Below, one piece after another: positions 42,067-51,884 of a stretch of DNA of 64,000 nucleotides. The translations under genes and the position numbers were made by a program. Each line of letters starts with the position of its first letter. The stretch's first letter is position 1. The stretch lies in contig WYAX01000029.1 of NCBI GenBank assembly GCA_011525625.1, positions 1-64,000 of the forward strand, given 5' to 3'. Under the pieces are notes generated by a model. The model did no database searches, was not told the DNA's origin, and saw only the letters and a list, made by a program, of their open reading frames with translations. The DNA is from Nitrospira defluvii (GTDB lineage Bacteria; Nitrospirota; Nitrospiria; Nitrospirales; Nitrospiraceae).

Positions 42067-42987
42067 GTGAATTTCCAAGACCTCATTCTCACCCTGCATC
42101 GTTTTTGGGCCGACCGTGGATGTGTCGTGCATCAACCCTACGATTTGGAAATGGGCGCGGGGACGTTCCATCCTGCGACATTTCTTCGTTCGCTTGGGCC
42201 GGAGCCCTGGCGTGCCGCCTATCCACAGGCCTGCCGCCGTCCGACCGACGGGCGATACGGGGAAAACCCCAATCGCATGCAGCACTATTACCAGTATCAG
42301 GTGGTGCTGAAGCCGGCGCCGGACGACATTCAAGGCCTCTATCTCGAAAGCCTCAAACAACTCGGCATCGATCCGAAGAAACACGACATCCGGTTTGTGC
42401 AGGACGACTGGGAATCCCCCACCCTCGGGGCATGGGGGTTGGGCTGGGAAGTCCGTCTCGATGGAATGGAGATTACGCAGTTCACCTATTTCCAGGAGAT
42501 CGGCGGAATCCCGCTCAGTCCGATCACCGGCGAGATCACGTACGGGACCGAACGCATCGCGATGTATCTGCAGCAGGTCGATAACGTCTACGATCTGCAG
42601 TGGACCGACGGCGTGACCTACGGCGATGTGCACCACCGCAGCGAAGTCGAATTTTCACGCTACAACTTCGAAGAGGGCGAGGTGCCCATGCTCATGGCCA
42701 CCTTCCAAGCGTTCGAAGGGGAATGTCAGCGGCTGCTCGAAAAGAAGTTGACCTTGCCGGCCTACGATTACTGCATCAAAACCTCGCACATGTTTAATCT
42801 GCTCGACGCGCGTGGCGCGATCAGCGTGACCGAACGGACGTCCTACATCGCCAGGGTGCGGGCGTTGGCGCGGCGCTGCGCGGAATCGTATCTGGCCGAC
42901 CGGGAAGCCATGGGCCATCCTTTGATCAAACAACCGGGGCGGGTAGGTAAAGGAATCACCAGCCACACACCGGTCACCACCAAGTAG
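42067..42987 (+). CDS. glyQ: Glycyl-tRNA synthetase alpha subunit
   Basis: 306 residues from a GTG. It contains the catalytic core of the alpha2-beta2 glycyl-tRNA synthetase. [74 protein letters not shown] and [11 protein letters not shown] are family signatures. The last 15 residues ([19 protein letters not shown]) extend slightly beyond the core. glyS follows after 20 nt. Confidence 0.97.
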   Translation: MNFQDLILTLHRFWADRGCVVHQPYDLEMGAGTFHPATFLRSLGPEPWRAAYPQACRRPTDGRYGENPNRMQHYYQYQVVLKPAPDDIQGLYLESLKQLGIDPKKHDIRFVQDDWESPTLGAWGLGWEVRLDGMEITQFTYFQEIGGIPLSPITGEITYGTERIAMYLQQVDNVYDLQWTDGVTYGDVHHRSEVEFSRYNFEEGEVPMLMATFQAFEGECQRLLEKKLTLPAYDYCIKTSHMFNLLDARGAISVTERTSYIARVRALARRCAESYLADREAMGHPLIKQPGRVGKGITSHTPVTTK

Positions 42988-43007
42988 CCTGCGGACCCGA
43001 CTCCACG

Positions 43008-45209
43008 ATGCCAACGAAAAAACCCAAGACCAAGACCGCTTCACGTGCGAAGAAGCCTGCATCGGCCTCACGCGCCAAAACTCTTGTCACGACGGAACTG
43101 CTGCTCGAAATCGGCACGGAGGAGTTGCCCTATCAGGTTGTAGCCCCGGCCTTACGCGCCTTGCAACAGAGTGCGGAAGTTTTGCTGAAAGACCTGCGGC
43201 TGACCTACGACTCTGTGCGGACCATGGGCACTCCGCGTCGACTGGTGTTGTTGGTCGAGGGGCTGGCCACACAGCAAGCCTCCGCGGTGAAAGAGGCCAT
43301 GGGGCCGTCGAAAGCCGTAGCCTTCGACCAATCCGGCCAGCCTACGAGAGCCGCCATCGGATTTGCCGCCGGCCAGGGCGTGCCCGTTGAGTCGCTGGAA
43401 GTTCGACAGACGCCCAAGGGCGAATACCTCTTTGCCGTCAAGCAGGAGAAGGGGCAGGCTGTGGCGGCGGTGCTGACGCAGGCTCTGCCGCAATTACTGG
43501 CGAAGTTGTCGTTTCCCAAGGCCATGCAGTGGAACCAGACCGGCGTGCGTTTTGCCAGGCCGGTGCGGTGGCTCGTCGCGCTCTGCGGTGGGAAGGTCCT
43601 GCCGATTCACTTTGCGACGATCAAGGCCGGCAATCTCAGTCAGGGGCATCGGGTGCTGGGGGCCAAGGTGTCCAGTCCGAAGGGCTTTGCGGTCAAGTCT
43701 CTCGCGCACTACATGAAGGAAATCGAACGCCACAGTGTGATCGTCGACCAGGATCGCCGGCGGGCCATGATTCTCGAGCAACTGGCCTCACTGGCCAAGT
43801 CCGCGCGAGGGCATGTGCACCAGGACGACGAGTTGCTGGAGCAGGCCGTCTATATGGTCGAGTCTCCCCACACGATCCTCGGTTCCTTTAAGCCGCACTA
43901 TCTCTCGCTCCCGAAAGAAATTCTGATGACCTCGATGAAAGAGCACCAGGGATATTTCTCCCTTGTGGACTCGAAAGGCGCGTTGCTGCCGAACTTCCTC
44001 GCGGTCACGAATATGAAGCTCGCGAACATGCAGTTGATCCGCGAAGGCAACGAGCGGGTCCTTGCCGCCCGCCTGGCGGACGCGAAGTTCTTCTTCGACG
44101 AGGACCGCAAGACATCCCTGGTCGATCGTGTGGCGAAGCAGTTGGCGGTGACGTTCCATCAAAAACTCGGCAGCCTGCATCAGAAGACCCAGCGCGTGGT
44201 GGCGATGGCGGAACATATCGCCGGTCAGGTGGGCGATGAGCCGCTGCGGCAGGCCTGCCGGCGTGCGGCCGAACTCAGCAAGGCCGATCTGCTGACCGGG
44301 ATCGTCGGAGAGTTTCCGACCCTTCAAGGGATCATGGGCGGCGAATACGCGGCGCATGACGGGGAATCTCCCGTCGTCAGCGCGGCGATTCGCGAGCAGT
44401 ACATGCCTCGCGCCATGGAAGGGGAGTTGCCGGAGTCCTTGGCCGGCAAGGTGCTGTCTCTGGCCGATCGATTGGACAGTATCGCGGGATTTTTCCTCGT
44501 GGGCCTGGTCCCGAGCGGCTCCGAAGATCCCTTCGCCCTCAGGCGCCACGCTACGGCCATCGTGCGTATTCTGATCGAGAGCCGGTTACGCCTGAATCTC
44601 GCGCAAGCCGTGCAAACCGCTCAGGAGGTCTTGGCCGGTCAGCATGTGACGGCTGCGCCTCAGACGGGCAAAGGCGGGGCGCCGGACGTGATCGGCTTTC
44701 TCTTTGAGCGGGTCCGCTTCTACGGAAAGAGTACGCATCAATTGCGCGACGATGTCATGGAGGCAGTCCTGAAATCGGTCGATCGCGGGAGCCTCGACCT
44801 GGTGGACCTCTTCGACAAGATGACGGCGTTGCAGCAGATTACCGTGCGGGCCGAGTTCGATCCCTTGATCGTCGGATTCAAACGCGCCCACCGGTTGACG
44901 GAAAAAGAGCAGTGGGATCGTAAGCCGGTGGAATCCGGGTTATTCCGCGAGGCTGCCGAATCGGCATTGCATGAGACCGTCCAGAGCAGCCATGCGGCCT
45001 ATGCGGCGGCCATGCGCAGCGGGGAATACGGGCAGGCGCTGGACGTGCTGGTCCGCATGAAAGGATCGATCGACGATTTTTTCAACGCGGTCATGGTGAA
45101 TGCCGAGGATCCGGCGATACGCGGAAATCGCCTGTCGCTCTTGAAGGAAGTCGACGATTTGTTCATGTCGTTCGCTGATTTCTCCCAGATTGTGGTACAA
45201 GGGACATAG
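43008..45209 (+). CDS. glyS: Glycyl-tRNA synthetase beta subunit
   Basis: 733 residues; the beta subunit binds tRNA. After a 27-residue Lys/Ala-rich N-terminal extension (PTKKPKTKTASRAKKP) the usual start TELLLEIGTEELPYQVV follows. Also seen: MQWNQTGVRFARPVRWLVALCGG, LEQAVYMVESPHTILGSFKPHYLSLPKEILMTSMKEHQGYF, FFDEDRKTSL and the C-terminal anticodon-binding-like part (ENADQ-like VMVNAEDPAIRGNRLSLLKEV). The extension echoes the basic tail of the PpdK encoded downstream. Confidence 0.97.
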   Translation: MPTKKPKTKTASRAKKPASASRAKTLVTTELLLEIGTEELPYQVVAPALRALQQSAEVLLKDLRLTYDSVRTMGTPRRLVLLVEGLATQQASAVKEAMGPSKAVAFDQSGQPTRAAIGFAAGQGVPVESLEVRQTPKGEYLFAVKQEKGQAVAAVLTQALPQLLAKLSFPKAMQWNQTGVRFARPVRWLVALCGGKVLPIHFATIKAGNLSQGHRVLGAKVSSPKGFAVKSLAHYMKEIERHSVIVDQDRRRAMILEQLASLAKSARGHVHQDDELLEQAVYMVESPHTILGSFKPHYLSLPKEILMTSMKEHQGYFSLVDSKGALLPNFLAVTNMKLANMQLIREGNERVLAARLADAKFFFDEDRKTSLVDRVAKQLAVTFHQKLGSLHQKTQRVVAMAEHIAGQVGDEPLRQACRRAAELSKADLLTGIVGEFPTLQGIMGGEYAAHDGESPVVSAAIREQYMPRAMEGELPESLAGKVLSLADRLDSIAGFFLVGLVPSGSEDPFALRRHATAIVRILIESRLRLNLAQAVQTAQEVLAGQHVTAAPQTGKGGAPDVIGFLFERVRFYGKSTHQLRDDVMEAVLKSVDRGSLDLVDLFDKMTALQQITVRAEFDPLIVGFKRAHRLTEKEQWDRKPVESGLFREAAESALHETVQSSHAAYAAAMRSGEYGQALDVLVRMKGSIDDFFNAVMVNAEDPAIRGNRLSLLKEVDDLFMSFADFSQIVVQGT

Positions 45210-45223
45210 CGGATGGTGAACGA

Positions 45224-45742
45224 TTGGACGCGACTTCCGAGAGCTTCCCTCAGTCACCCGAGGCACGCGACGCGGCCCAGGTAAGGGCGACCAAAGTCCG
45301 GCGGTTTGCGTCCGGCATCAGCGTCGTCATGATGGTGGTGTGCAACGCGGTGTTTCTCTTCGGCATCTGGGTGACCGGCCTGAATTTTGAGCGGCTGGTG
45401 CGGACACCGGATATCTATGATTCCAGACAAGACATTTGCCTGCGACTGGCCTACCAGCATGTGCCGGGCTCGGAAAACCCCGTGCAGTTCTGTTCGGAGT
45501 GGCTCAACCTCGCCGACCCGACCGGCAAGACTCATACGTTTCAGAAAGACGCGCAACTTAAGCAAGGTGCAGACGGATCGTATTATTTCGACTATGGACC
45601 GTTCGTGGACTACCGGCTGTTTGCGGTCGGCGCGTTCGTGGTGGGAATCATCGTGTGCGGCATTCGCGTGACCAGACACGTCGTCAACCGCTATCGTATG
45701 CGATTGGAAGCCGCCGCCCGCCCATCGGTCCCGACTCATTGA
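45224..45742 (+). CDS. Hypothetical two-helix membrane protein
   Basis: 172 residues. Two membrane helices (ISVVMMVVCNAVFLFGIWVTGL and YRLFAVGAFVVGIIVCGIRVT) flank an exposed loop with two cysteines (RQDICLRLAYQHVPGSENPVQFCSEWLNLADPTG), which may form a disulfide. The only fitting start is TTG 45224, with GGTGA 5 nt upstream. It lies between glyS and ppdK without a clear link. No family recognised. Confidence 0.65.
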   Translation: MDATSESFPQSPEARDAAQVRATKVRRFASGISVVMMVVCNAVFLFGIWVTGLNFERLVRTPDIYDSRQDICLRLAYQHVPGSENPVQFCSEWLNLADPTGKTHTFQKDAQLKQGADGSYYFDYGPFVDYRLFAVGAFVVGIIVCGIRVTRHVVNRYRMRLEAAARPSVPTH

Positions 45743-45767
45743 CCTCATAGCAGAAGGAGAGCGTCGC

Positions 45768-48617
45768 GTGGCCAAGAAATACGTCTATTACTTCGGAGAT
45801 GGAAAAGCCGAGGGCAAGGGCAACATGAAGGAATTGCTCGGCGGCAAGGGCGCAGGACTCGCCGAGATGACCAATCTCAAAGTGTCCGTGCCCCCCGGGT
45901 TTACGATCTCCACCGAGGCCTGCGTCGAATACTACAAGCGCGGCAAGGCGTATCCTCCGGGCATGATGGACGAAGCGTTGCACGCCCTCAAGAAGATCGA
46001 ACGATCGATGAAAGCGGGTTTCGGCGATCCGGACAATCCCTTGCTGGTCTCCGTGCGTTCCGGCGCACGCGCGTCGATGCCGGGCATGATGGACACTGTG
46101 TTGAACGTCGGGTTGACCACCAAGACGGTCCATGGGCTGGCCATCAAGACCAAGAACGAGCGGTTTGCTCAAGACAGCTATCGCCGCTTCATCAGCATGT
46201 TCGGCAGCATCGTCATGGGCATCAATCGCGAACACTTCGAGGACATTCTCAAGCACAAGAAGCGGGACCTCGGGGTGACGCAGGACACGCATCTTGACGC
46301 GAGGGCCCTTAAGGAACTCGTCGTCAGTTTCAAAGAGCTCGTAAAGGAAGAAACCAAGCGGGATTTTCCGGACGACCCGCTCGAACAGCTGCGGATGGCG
46401 ATCAATGCCGTGTTCTCCTCCTGGTACGGCGCGCGGGCGGTGACCTACCGCCGTCTCTACAACATCCCCGAAACTTGGGGCACGGCGGTGAACGTGGTGG
46501 CCATGGTGTTCGGCAACATGGGCGAGACCAGCGGCACGGGCGTGGCCTTCACGCGCGACCCCGCAACCGGACAACGCCAGTTCTTCGGCGAATGTTTGAC
46601 GAACGCCCAGGGCGAAGACGTGGTCGCCGGCATCCGGACCCCGCTGCCCGTGAACCAGCTCGAAAAGTTCATGCCGCAGGCCTACAAGGATTTAGAAACC
46701 ACCTATAAGCGATTGGAGCGTCACTATCGGGACATGCTCGACCTGGAGTTCACCATCCAGGAGGGCAAGCTCTACATGTTGCAGACCCGCGTCGGCAAAC
46801 GTACCGGAGTCGCGGCGGTCCGGATTGCCGTCGACATGGTGAAGGAAGGACTCATCACCAAGAAAGAGGCGCTCCAGCGGATCGGACCCGATCAGCTCGC
46901 GCAGTACCTCTACCCGATTTTCGATGCGAAAGAAGAATCGCAGTGCATCCCGCTCGGCAAGGGGTTGCCGGCCGGTCCTGGCGCGGCGGCCGGGAAAGTC
47001 GCGTTGACGGCCGACCGTGCGGTCGAAATGAAAGCCGCCGGCAATCGCGTCGTGCTGGTACGGCAGGAGACCAGCCCTGACGATATTCACGGCATGAACG
47101 CGGCCCTGGGTTTTCTCACCGCGCGCGGCGGCATGACGTCTCACGCGGCCGTCGTCGCCCGGCAGATGGGCAAAGTCTGCGTCGCCGGATGTGAGGCCAT
47201 TGAGGTGGTGGATAGCCAGACCGTGCGCATCGGCAGCCAGATTTTCCGCGAAGGGGACTATCTGTCCGTCAACGGGTCGACCGGCAATGTCTACGGCGGT
47301 GACATTCCCGTTGTGGAGTCCGAAGTCATCCAGGTGCTGCAGGGCAAGATGGAAGCCGCGGCCTCGGAGAAATATCAGTTGTTCGAATCGGTTCTGAAGT
47401 GGGCCGACGGGGTGCGCACCTTGAAAGTTCGCGCGAACGCGGATGTGCCGGATCAAGCCCGTATCGCGCGGAGCTTCGGTGCCGAAGGGATCGGCTTGTG
47501 CCGGACCGAACACATGTTCTTCGCCGAGGATCGCATCCAAATCATGCAGAAGATGATCCTCGCGCGCAAACGCGAAGAGCGGGAGATGTACCTGGAGCAG
47601 CTGCTGCCGTTGCAGAAACAGGATTTCATCGGGCTCTACCGCGAGATGAAGGGTTTCCCGGTCACCATCCGGTTGCTCGATCCGCCGTTGCATGAGTTTC
47701 TCCCGAAGCGTGAAGATCTGATGGTCGAAATTGCGCAACTGGAACTGACCAGCGGCTCGCCGACCGTGCTCGAAGAGAAAAAACGGTTGCTGGCCCGTGT
47801 CGAAGAACTGCATGAGTTCAACCCCATGCTGGGTCTGCGCGGCTGCCGCCTCGGGATCACGATGCCGGAAATTACGAAGATGCAAGCGCGTGCGATCATC
47901 GAAGCCGCCTGCGAATTGGCCAAGGAAGGCACGAAGATCGTTCCGGAAATCATGATTCCTCTGGTCGGCATGGTGTCGGAAATGAAGGCGCAGAAGGATC
48001 TTGTGCGCGAGGTCGCCACGGAAACAATGAAGCGGTACGGCGTGAAGTTGTCTTATCTCGTCGGCACCATGATCGAGTTGCCGCGCGCCGCCGTCACGGC
48101 CGATCGGATTGCGGAGGAGGCGGAGTTCTTCTCCTTCGGTACGAACGACTTGACCCAAACCACCTTTGGCTTCTCCCGCGATGACGCAGCCAAGTTTATC
48201 GATTTCTACAAGACCGCCAACATTCTGGGAAGCGACCCGTTTGCCGAGCTTGACCGTGAGGGTGTCGGGTCCCTCATGCGCACCGCGATCACCGGCGGGC
48301 GCAAGACCAGGCCCACGATCAAGCTGGGTATTTGCGGCGAGCATGGGGGTGATCCGAGTTCCGTCGAGTTCTGTCACCTGTTGGGGTTGGACTACGTGAG
48401 TTGTTCGCCCTATCGCGTCGGCATCGCCAGATTGGCGGCGGCACAGGCGGCGCTGACGCAGGAAGAGGCGGAAAAAGCCAAGCCGAAGAAAGCTCGACCG
48501 AGCACGAAGGGAGCGGCCAAGGCCAAGGCGACCAAGAAGGCTGCGAAGCCTGTGGCGGTCAAGAAGCGGCCTGCCGCAAAACGCGCGGTGCGGAGCCCGA
48601 AGCGTACGAAACGGTGA
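45768..48617 (+). CDS. ppdK: Pyruvate, phosphate dikinase with histone-like C-terminal tail
   Basis: 949 residues. It interconverts pyruvate, ATP and phosphate with phosphoenolpyruvate, AMP and pyrophosphate, linking reductive carbon metabolism to gluconeogenesis. The N-terminal ATP-binding domain starts KKYVYYFGDGKAEGKGNMKELLGGKGAGLAEM. The phosphohistidine is in GGMTSHAAVVARQMGKVCV. The PEP/pyruvate barrel has IGLCRTEHMFF and the cysteine-containing LGICGEHGGDP. A GTG start follows AAGGAGAG. The last ~47 residues (from about 903; KAKPKKARPS to SPKRTKR) are 45% Lys/Arg with no acidic residue, like histone H1 tails, and absent from typical PpdK. The stop overlaps the ribD start by 4 nt. Confidence 0.95.
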   Translation: MAKKYVYYFGDGKAEGKGNMKELLGGKGAGLAEMTNLKVSVPPGFTISTEACVEYYKRGKAYPPGMMDEALHALKKIERSMKAGFGDPDNPLLVSVRSGARASMPGMMDTVLNVGLTTKTVHGLAIKTKNERFAQDSYRRFISMFGSIVMGINREHFEDILKHKKRDLGVTQDTHLDARALKELVVSFKELVKEETKRDFPDDPLEQLRMAINAVFSSWYGARAVTYRRLYNIPETWGTAVNVVAMVFGNMGETSGTGVAFTRDPATGQRQFFGECLTNAQGEDVVAGIRTPLPVNQLEKFMPQAYKDLETTYKRLERHYRDMLDLEFTIQEGKLYMLQTRVGKRTGVAAVRIAVDMVKEGLITKKEALQRIGPDQLAQYLYPIFDAKEESQCIPLGKGLPAGPGAAAGKVALTADRAVEMKAAGNRVVLVRQETSPDDIHGMNAALGFLTARGGMTSHAAVVARQMGKVCVAGCEAIEVVDSQTVRIGSQIFREGDYLSVNGSTGNVYGGDIPVVESEVIQVLQGKMEAAASEKYQLFESVLKWADGVRTLKVRANADVPDQARIARSFGAEGIGLCRTEHMFFAEDRIQIMQKMILARKREEREMYLEQLLPLQKQDFIGLYREMKGFPVTIRLLDPPLHEFLPKREDLMVEIAQLELTSGSPTVLEEKKRLLARVEELHEFNPMLGLRGCRLGITMPEITKMQARAIIEAACELAKEGTKIVPEIMIPLVGMVSEMKAQKDLVREVATETMKRYGVKLSYLVGTMIELPRAAVTADRIAEEAEFFSFGTNDLTQTTFGFSRDDAAKFIDFYKTANILGSDPFAELDREGVGSLMRTAITGGRKTRPTIKLGICGEHGGDPSSVEFCHLLGLDYVSCSPYRVGIARLAAAQAALTQEEAEKAKPKKARPSTKGAAKAKATKKAAKPVAVKKRPAAKRAVRSPKRTKR

Positions 48618-49732
48618 GATCGTCTTCCCGCGATCTTGAGTTCATGGCCCTGGCGCTTCGCCTTGCCGCGAAGGGTCGGGGCCACACCAGCCCCAACCCC
48701 ATGGTCGGCGCCGTTGTCGTCCACCGCGGGACCATCGTCGGGCAAGGATCCCATCGCAAAGTCGGCGGCCCCCACGCCGAAGTGATTGCCCTCAGTCAGG
48801 CCGGCTCTCGTGCCAAGGGCGGCACCCTCTACGTCACCCTCGAACCCTGCAGTCATCTGAAAAAACGCACCCCGCCCTGTGTCCCGCTTGTCATCGCGTC
48901 CGGTGTCCGCCGCGTTGTCGTGGGCATGGTCGATCCGAATCCTCAGGTGCAGGGTCGCGGCGTCGCCCAACTCAAGCGGGCGGGGATCGCGGTCGACGTC
49001 GGGTGCCGCGAACGTGAAGCCAGGCAACTCAACGAGGCCTACATCCATTGGGTGCAAACCGGCCGGCCCTTTACCATCCTGAAGGCCGGAATGACGTTGG
49101 ATGGGCAGATCGCGACCGCCGGCGGCGAATCGCAATGGATTACCGACGAGGCGGCGCGGATGCGGGCCCATGGGCTTCGCGCGGACGTCGACGCGGTGCT
49201 CGTCGGGATCGGCACGGTCTTGCGAGACAATCCCCAATTGACCGCCAGGCCGGGCGGAGACCTGTCCCCACGGCAGCCGCTGCGTATCGCGGTGGACAGC
49301 CGTTTACGGATTCCGCTGAAGGCCGCGGTGCTCGAAGCGCAGCAAGAAGCTCACACCCTACTCGTCACGACCAGTGCGGCTCAGCCACGCAAGATGGCCA
49401 CGTTGAAAAGCCGTGGCGTCGATGTACTGGTCTTGCCGAAAGCCGGTAGGCATGTCGATCTGCGGGTGCTGTGGGCGCGGCTTGGCCAACTGGGCATCAC
49501 GAGTCTGCTCGTCGAAGGGGGCAGCGAGCTCAATGCCGCCGTGGTACGGGCCGGCCTCGCCCAACGGCTCATGTGTTTCGTTGCGCCGCTCCTGCTGGGC
49601 GGACAGGATGCCAAGGGGTTGCTGGGCGGCTGGTCGCCGCGCCGCCTGCGAGAAGCCGTGCCCCTCAAGAATGTGCGCATCGAGCCGGTCGGGCGTGATA
49701 TGCTCGTCCAGGCTGATTTTTCTCCTGACTAG
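48614..49732 (+). CDS. ribD: Bifunctional riboflavin deaminase/reductase RibD
   Basis: 372 residues. It performs the second and third steps of riboflavin synthesis. The N-terminal zinc deaminase has the HAE motif (GGPHAEVIAL) and PCSHLKKRTPPC. The C-terminal reductase domain contains FTILKAGMTLDGQIATAGGESQWIT and SLLVEGGSELNAAVV. The GTG at 48614 overlaps the ppdK stop in GTGA and gives the standard DLEFMALALRLAAKG start. ribE lies at 53.2 kb, so the pathway is scattered here. No FMN riboswitch is seen. Confidence 0.95.
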   Translation: MRSSSRDLEFMALALRLAAKGRGHTSPNPMVGAVVVHRGTIVGQGSHRKVGGPHAEVIALSQAGSRAKGGTLYVTLEPCSHLKKRTPPCVPLVIASGVRRVVVGMVDPNPQVQGRGVAQLKRAGIAVDVGCREREARQLNEAYIHWVQTGRPFTILKAGMTLDGQIATAGGESQWITDEAARMRAHGLRADVDAVLVGIGTVLRDNPQLTARPGGDLSPRQPLRIAVDSRLRIPLKAAVLEAQQEAHTLLVTTSAAQPRKMATLKSRGVDVLVLPKAGRHVDLRVLWARLGQLGITSLLVEGGSELNAAVVRAGLAQRLMCFVAPLLLGGQDAKGLLGGWSPRRLREAVPLKNVRIEPVGRDMLVQADFSPD

Positions 49733-49745
49733 GAGCGCGGTTCAA

Positions 49746-51071
49746 TTGTTAATCCGTTCTGTTCCTAATGCTCACTCACGCAGATCCTTTGTGCTGTTGT
49801 GTTTCCTGTGCTGCCTTGTGACGATCGGCCTTATGGTCACGACGGCCGATGCCGATGAGCAGCCCTCCGCCAGAGACCTTGCCGCCCAGGTGTGGCAATA
49901 CCTCACAACCGATGACGGGGAGCAGGCACGCGCGGTGCTGACGACGATTCTGCAACGCCCCGATGCGACCGTGCCGGCGGTACAGGAGATTGTGCGCAAG
50001 GGACAGCCCCATGGTCTCCAACCGGTCGGTTTGCTGCCGGACGAACAGATCGTTGTGCGTGATCGCCCCTATCGGCTGAGCTTGTCGGTCCCGCAGAGTT
50101 ATGAGCCGACCAAGGACTATGCGTTGGTCGTCTGCCTGCACGGGGCCGGGTTCACCGGTGAAGCCTATCTGGATCGATGGAAGTCCCGGTTGGGGGAACA
50201 GTACATCCTGGCCTGTCCGACCTATCCGGCCGGTGCCTGGTTTACGAGGCGGGCAGAAGATCTCGTGTTGGCGACGGTGCGCAACCTCCAACAGCGCTAT
50301 CGGATCGACCCGAACCGGATCTTTTTGAGCGGCATGTCCAACGGCGGAATCGGCGCCTGGTTGATCGGGATGCACCATGCCCCGCTCTTCGCCGGTCTCG
50401 CGCCGATGGCCAGCGGGATCGACGATGTGCTGTTTCCGTTCCTCGAGAATCTCCGTACGACGCCGATCTATATCATCCATGGATCGCAGGATCAGGTCAT
50501 GCCGGTGGAGTTGAGCCGCAAACTGGCCGGTGAGTTGAAGAATCTCGGGTACCCGTTCATCTACCGGGAGCATGACCGTACCCACGCGATGGCCGGGGGC
50601 CATTTTTTCCCGCGTGAAGAACTCCCCGATCTGGTCAAGTGGTTCGATCATCAGCGCCGGACTCCGGTGCCGAAGACCGTGACGGTCGTGCGCGACGCGA
50701 GCCATCTGTTGCCCTTCGGCTGGGTCCGGATCGATGCGACGGATCAGATCGCCTCCTTTTCTGAAGATCTCATCGACAAACGGGACGACAGTATTCGCCG
50801 ACGGACCTATGCCCGATTGACCGCACAAGTGACGGGGCCGAATAGAATCGACGTACAGACCGACCATGTACGGCAGTATGTGCTGTATCTGAATGACGAA
50901 CTCGTCGATCTCTCCCAGCCGGTCCTCATCACCACCAACGGACAGGTGTCCTTCGAAGGTGTGGTCGCTCCACAGGTCGATACGTTGCTGCGACAGGCAC
51001 GTCTCAGGCACGACCCTGCACAGCTCTTTCCCGCTCAGGTGACGATCTCCGTGCTGCAGCGGCCTTCATGA
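49746..51071 (+). CDS. Secreted alpha/beta hydrolase, PHB-depolymerase/esterase-like
   Basis: About 441 residues. N-terminal signal segment RRSFVLLCFLCCLVTIGLMVTTADA. Catalytic triad: Ser in GMSNGGIGAW, Asp in IHGSQDQVMPV, His in HAMAGGHFF. LVVCLHGAGFTGEAYL is the oxyanion region. These match secreted polyhydroxybutyrate depolymerase/feruloyl-esterase-like enzymes (LpqC type), substrate unknown. A C-terminal beta-rich extension of about 130 residues follows the hydrolase domain (TVTVVRDASHLLPFGWVRIDATD...). The best start is a TTG at 49746 with AGGAG 10 nt upstream. It overlaps the next gene in ATGA. Confidence 0.75.
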   Translation: MLIRSVPNAHSRRSFVLLCFLCCLVTIGLMVTTADADEQPSARDLAAQVWQYLTTDDGEQARAVLTTILQRPDATVPAVQEIVRKGQPHGLQPVGLLPDEQIVVRDRPYRLSLSVPQSYEPTKDYALVVCLHGAGFTGEAYLDRWKSRLGEQYILACPTYPAGAWFTRRAEDLVLATVRNLQQRYRIDPNRIFLSGMSNGGIGAWLIGMHHAPLFAGLAPMASGIDDVLFPFLENLRTTPIYIIHGSQDQVMPVELSRKLAGELKNLGYPFIYREHDRTHAMAGGHFFPREELPDLVKWFDHQRRTPVPKTVTVVRDASHLLPFGWVRIDATDQIASFSEDLIDKRDDSIRRRTYARLTAQVTGPNRIDVQTDHVRQYVLYLNDELVDLSQPVLITTNGQVSFEGVVAPQVDTLLRQARLRHDPAQLFPAQVTISVLQRPS

Positions 51072-51877
51072 CCAGGACCGGCCTGGCCGTTCGGCGCATC
51101 GGCGCGGCGGCGGTCGTCTTCGTGGCCGGGTCCGTCGTCTTTCTCTCCAGCGGGTATACCGAATCAGACCGTTGCCCGCTTCCCTCGTTCCATGCCGGGG
51201 TCCGATTTCCGCTCGACCGGATCGATGCGGCCTGGGCTTGCCGGATCGAGCCGATCGTCACGCATTACACCACCGCCAACAAAGTCGGTCCGATCCGCAC
51301 GCCGTTACCCGAACAGATCTATTTGTATTTGCTGGAGCATCCGGTGATGGCCGCGGCCCTTGCCAATCGTCTCGACCTTGGACTCTACAAGGCCGAGTTG
51401 CGCGGGCCGGATGAGTTTTGGGCGACGGACGGTGAAGGCACGGAAGGCATCGTGCATCCGCTCTATCAGGATCGAAGCACGCGGATCTACTATGTCGAAG
51501 GCACTCATGACGGACGGTTTGTGCCGCGCGTCAGCGGCAAGGCCCTGGTGTTGTTCAAGCTGCATCCGGTACAAGACGGGCAGGGGATTGAATCGACCGA
51601 CAATACGATGGTGGCCTACCTGCGGCTCGATAACCGGTTGTACTCGGGGTTGCTCTCGCTGCTTCGTCCGCTCATCGGCAACGTGGTGAACCGGCAAGTC
51701 GTGAAGGCGTTCGATGCCGCTCGTCGTCTGGCCATGGCCATGCATCAGCACCCGGATCAGGTGTTGTTCGAGGCGACCGACCCGCCGGGATTACCGGATG
51801 AACAGGTCGCCTTCTTGAAAGCCGCGCTCGCATCCTTGCACAATCCGGCGCAGCGATCGGGCCCTGCTGTACCATGA
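51068..51877 (+). CDS. Secreted hypothetical protein
   Basis: 269 residues. Signal or anchor RRIGAAAVVFVAGSVVFLSSGYTES. The body includes VTHYTTANKVGPIRTPLPEQIYLYLLEHPVMAAALANRLDLGLYKAEL, VEGTHDGRFVPRVSGKALVLFKLHP and NVVNRQVVKAFDAARRLAMAMHQHPDQ. This looks like a periplasmic protein of START/lipid-binding-like size, but no family is recognised. It is translationally coupled to the esterase gene, suggesting a shared envelope task. Confidence 0.7.
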   Translation: MTRTGLAVRRIGAAAVVFVAGSVVFLSSGYTESDRCPLPSFHAGVRFPLDRIDAAWACRIEPIVTHYTTANKVGPIRTPLPEQIYLYLLEHPVMAAALANRLDLGLYKAELRGPDEFWATDGEGTEGIVHPLYQDRSTRIYYVEGTHDGRFVPRVSGKALVLFKLHPVQDGQGIESTDNTMVAYLRLDNRLYSGLLSLLRPLIGNVVNRQVVKAFDAARRLAMAMHQHPDQVLFEATDPPGLPDEQVAFLKAALASLHNPAQRSGPAVP

Positions 51878-51884
51878 GATCGTG

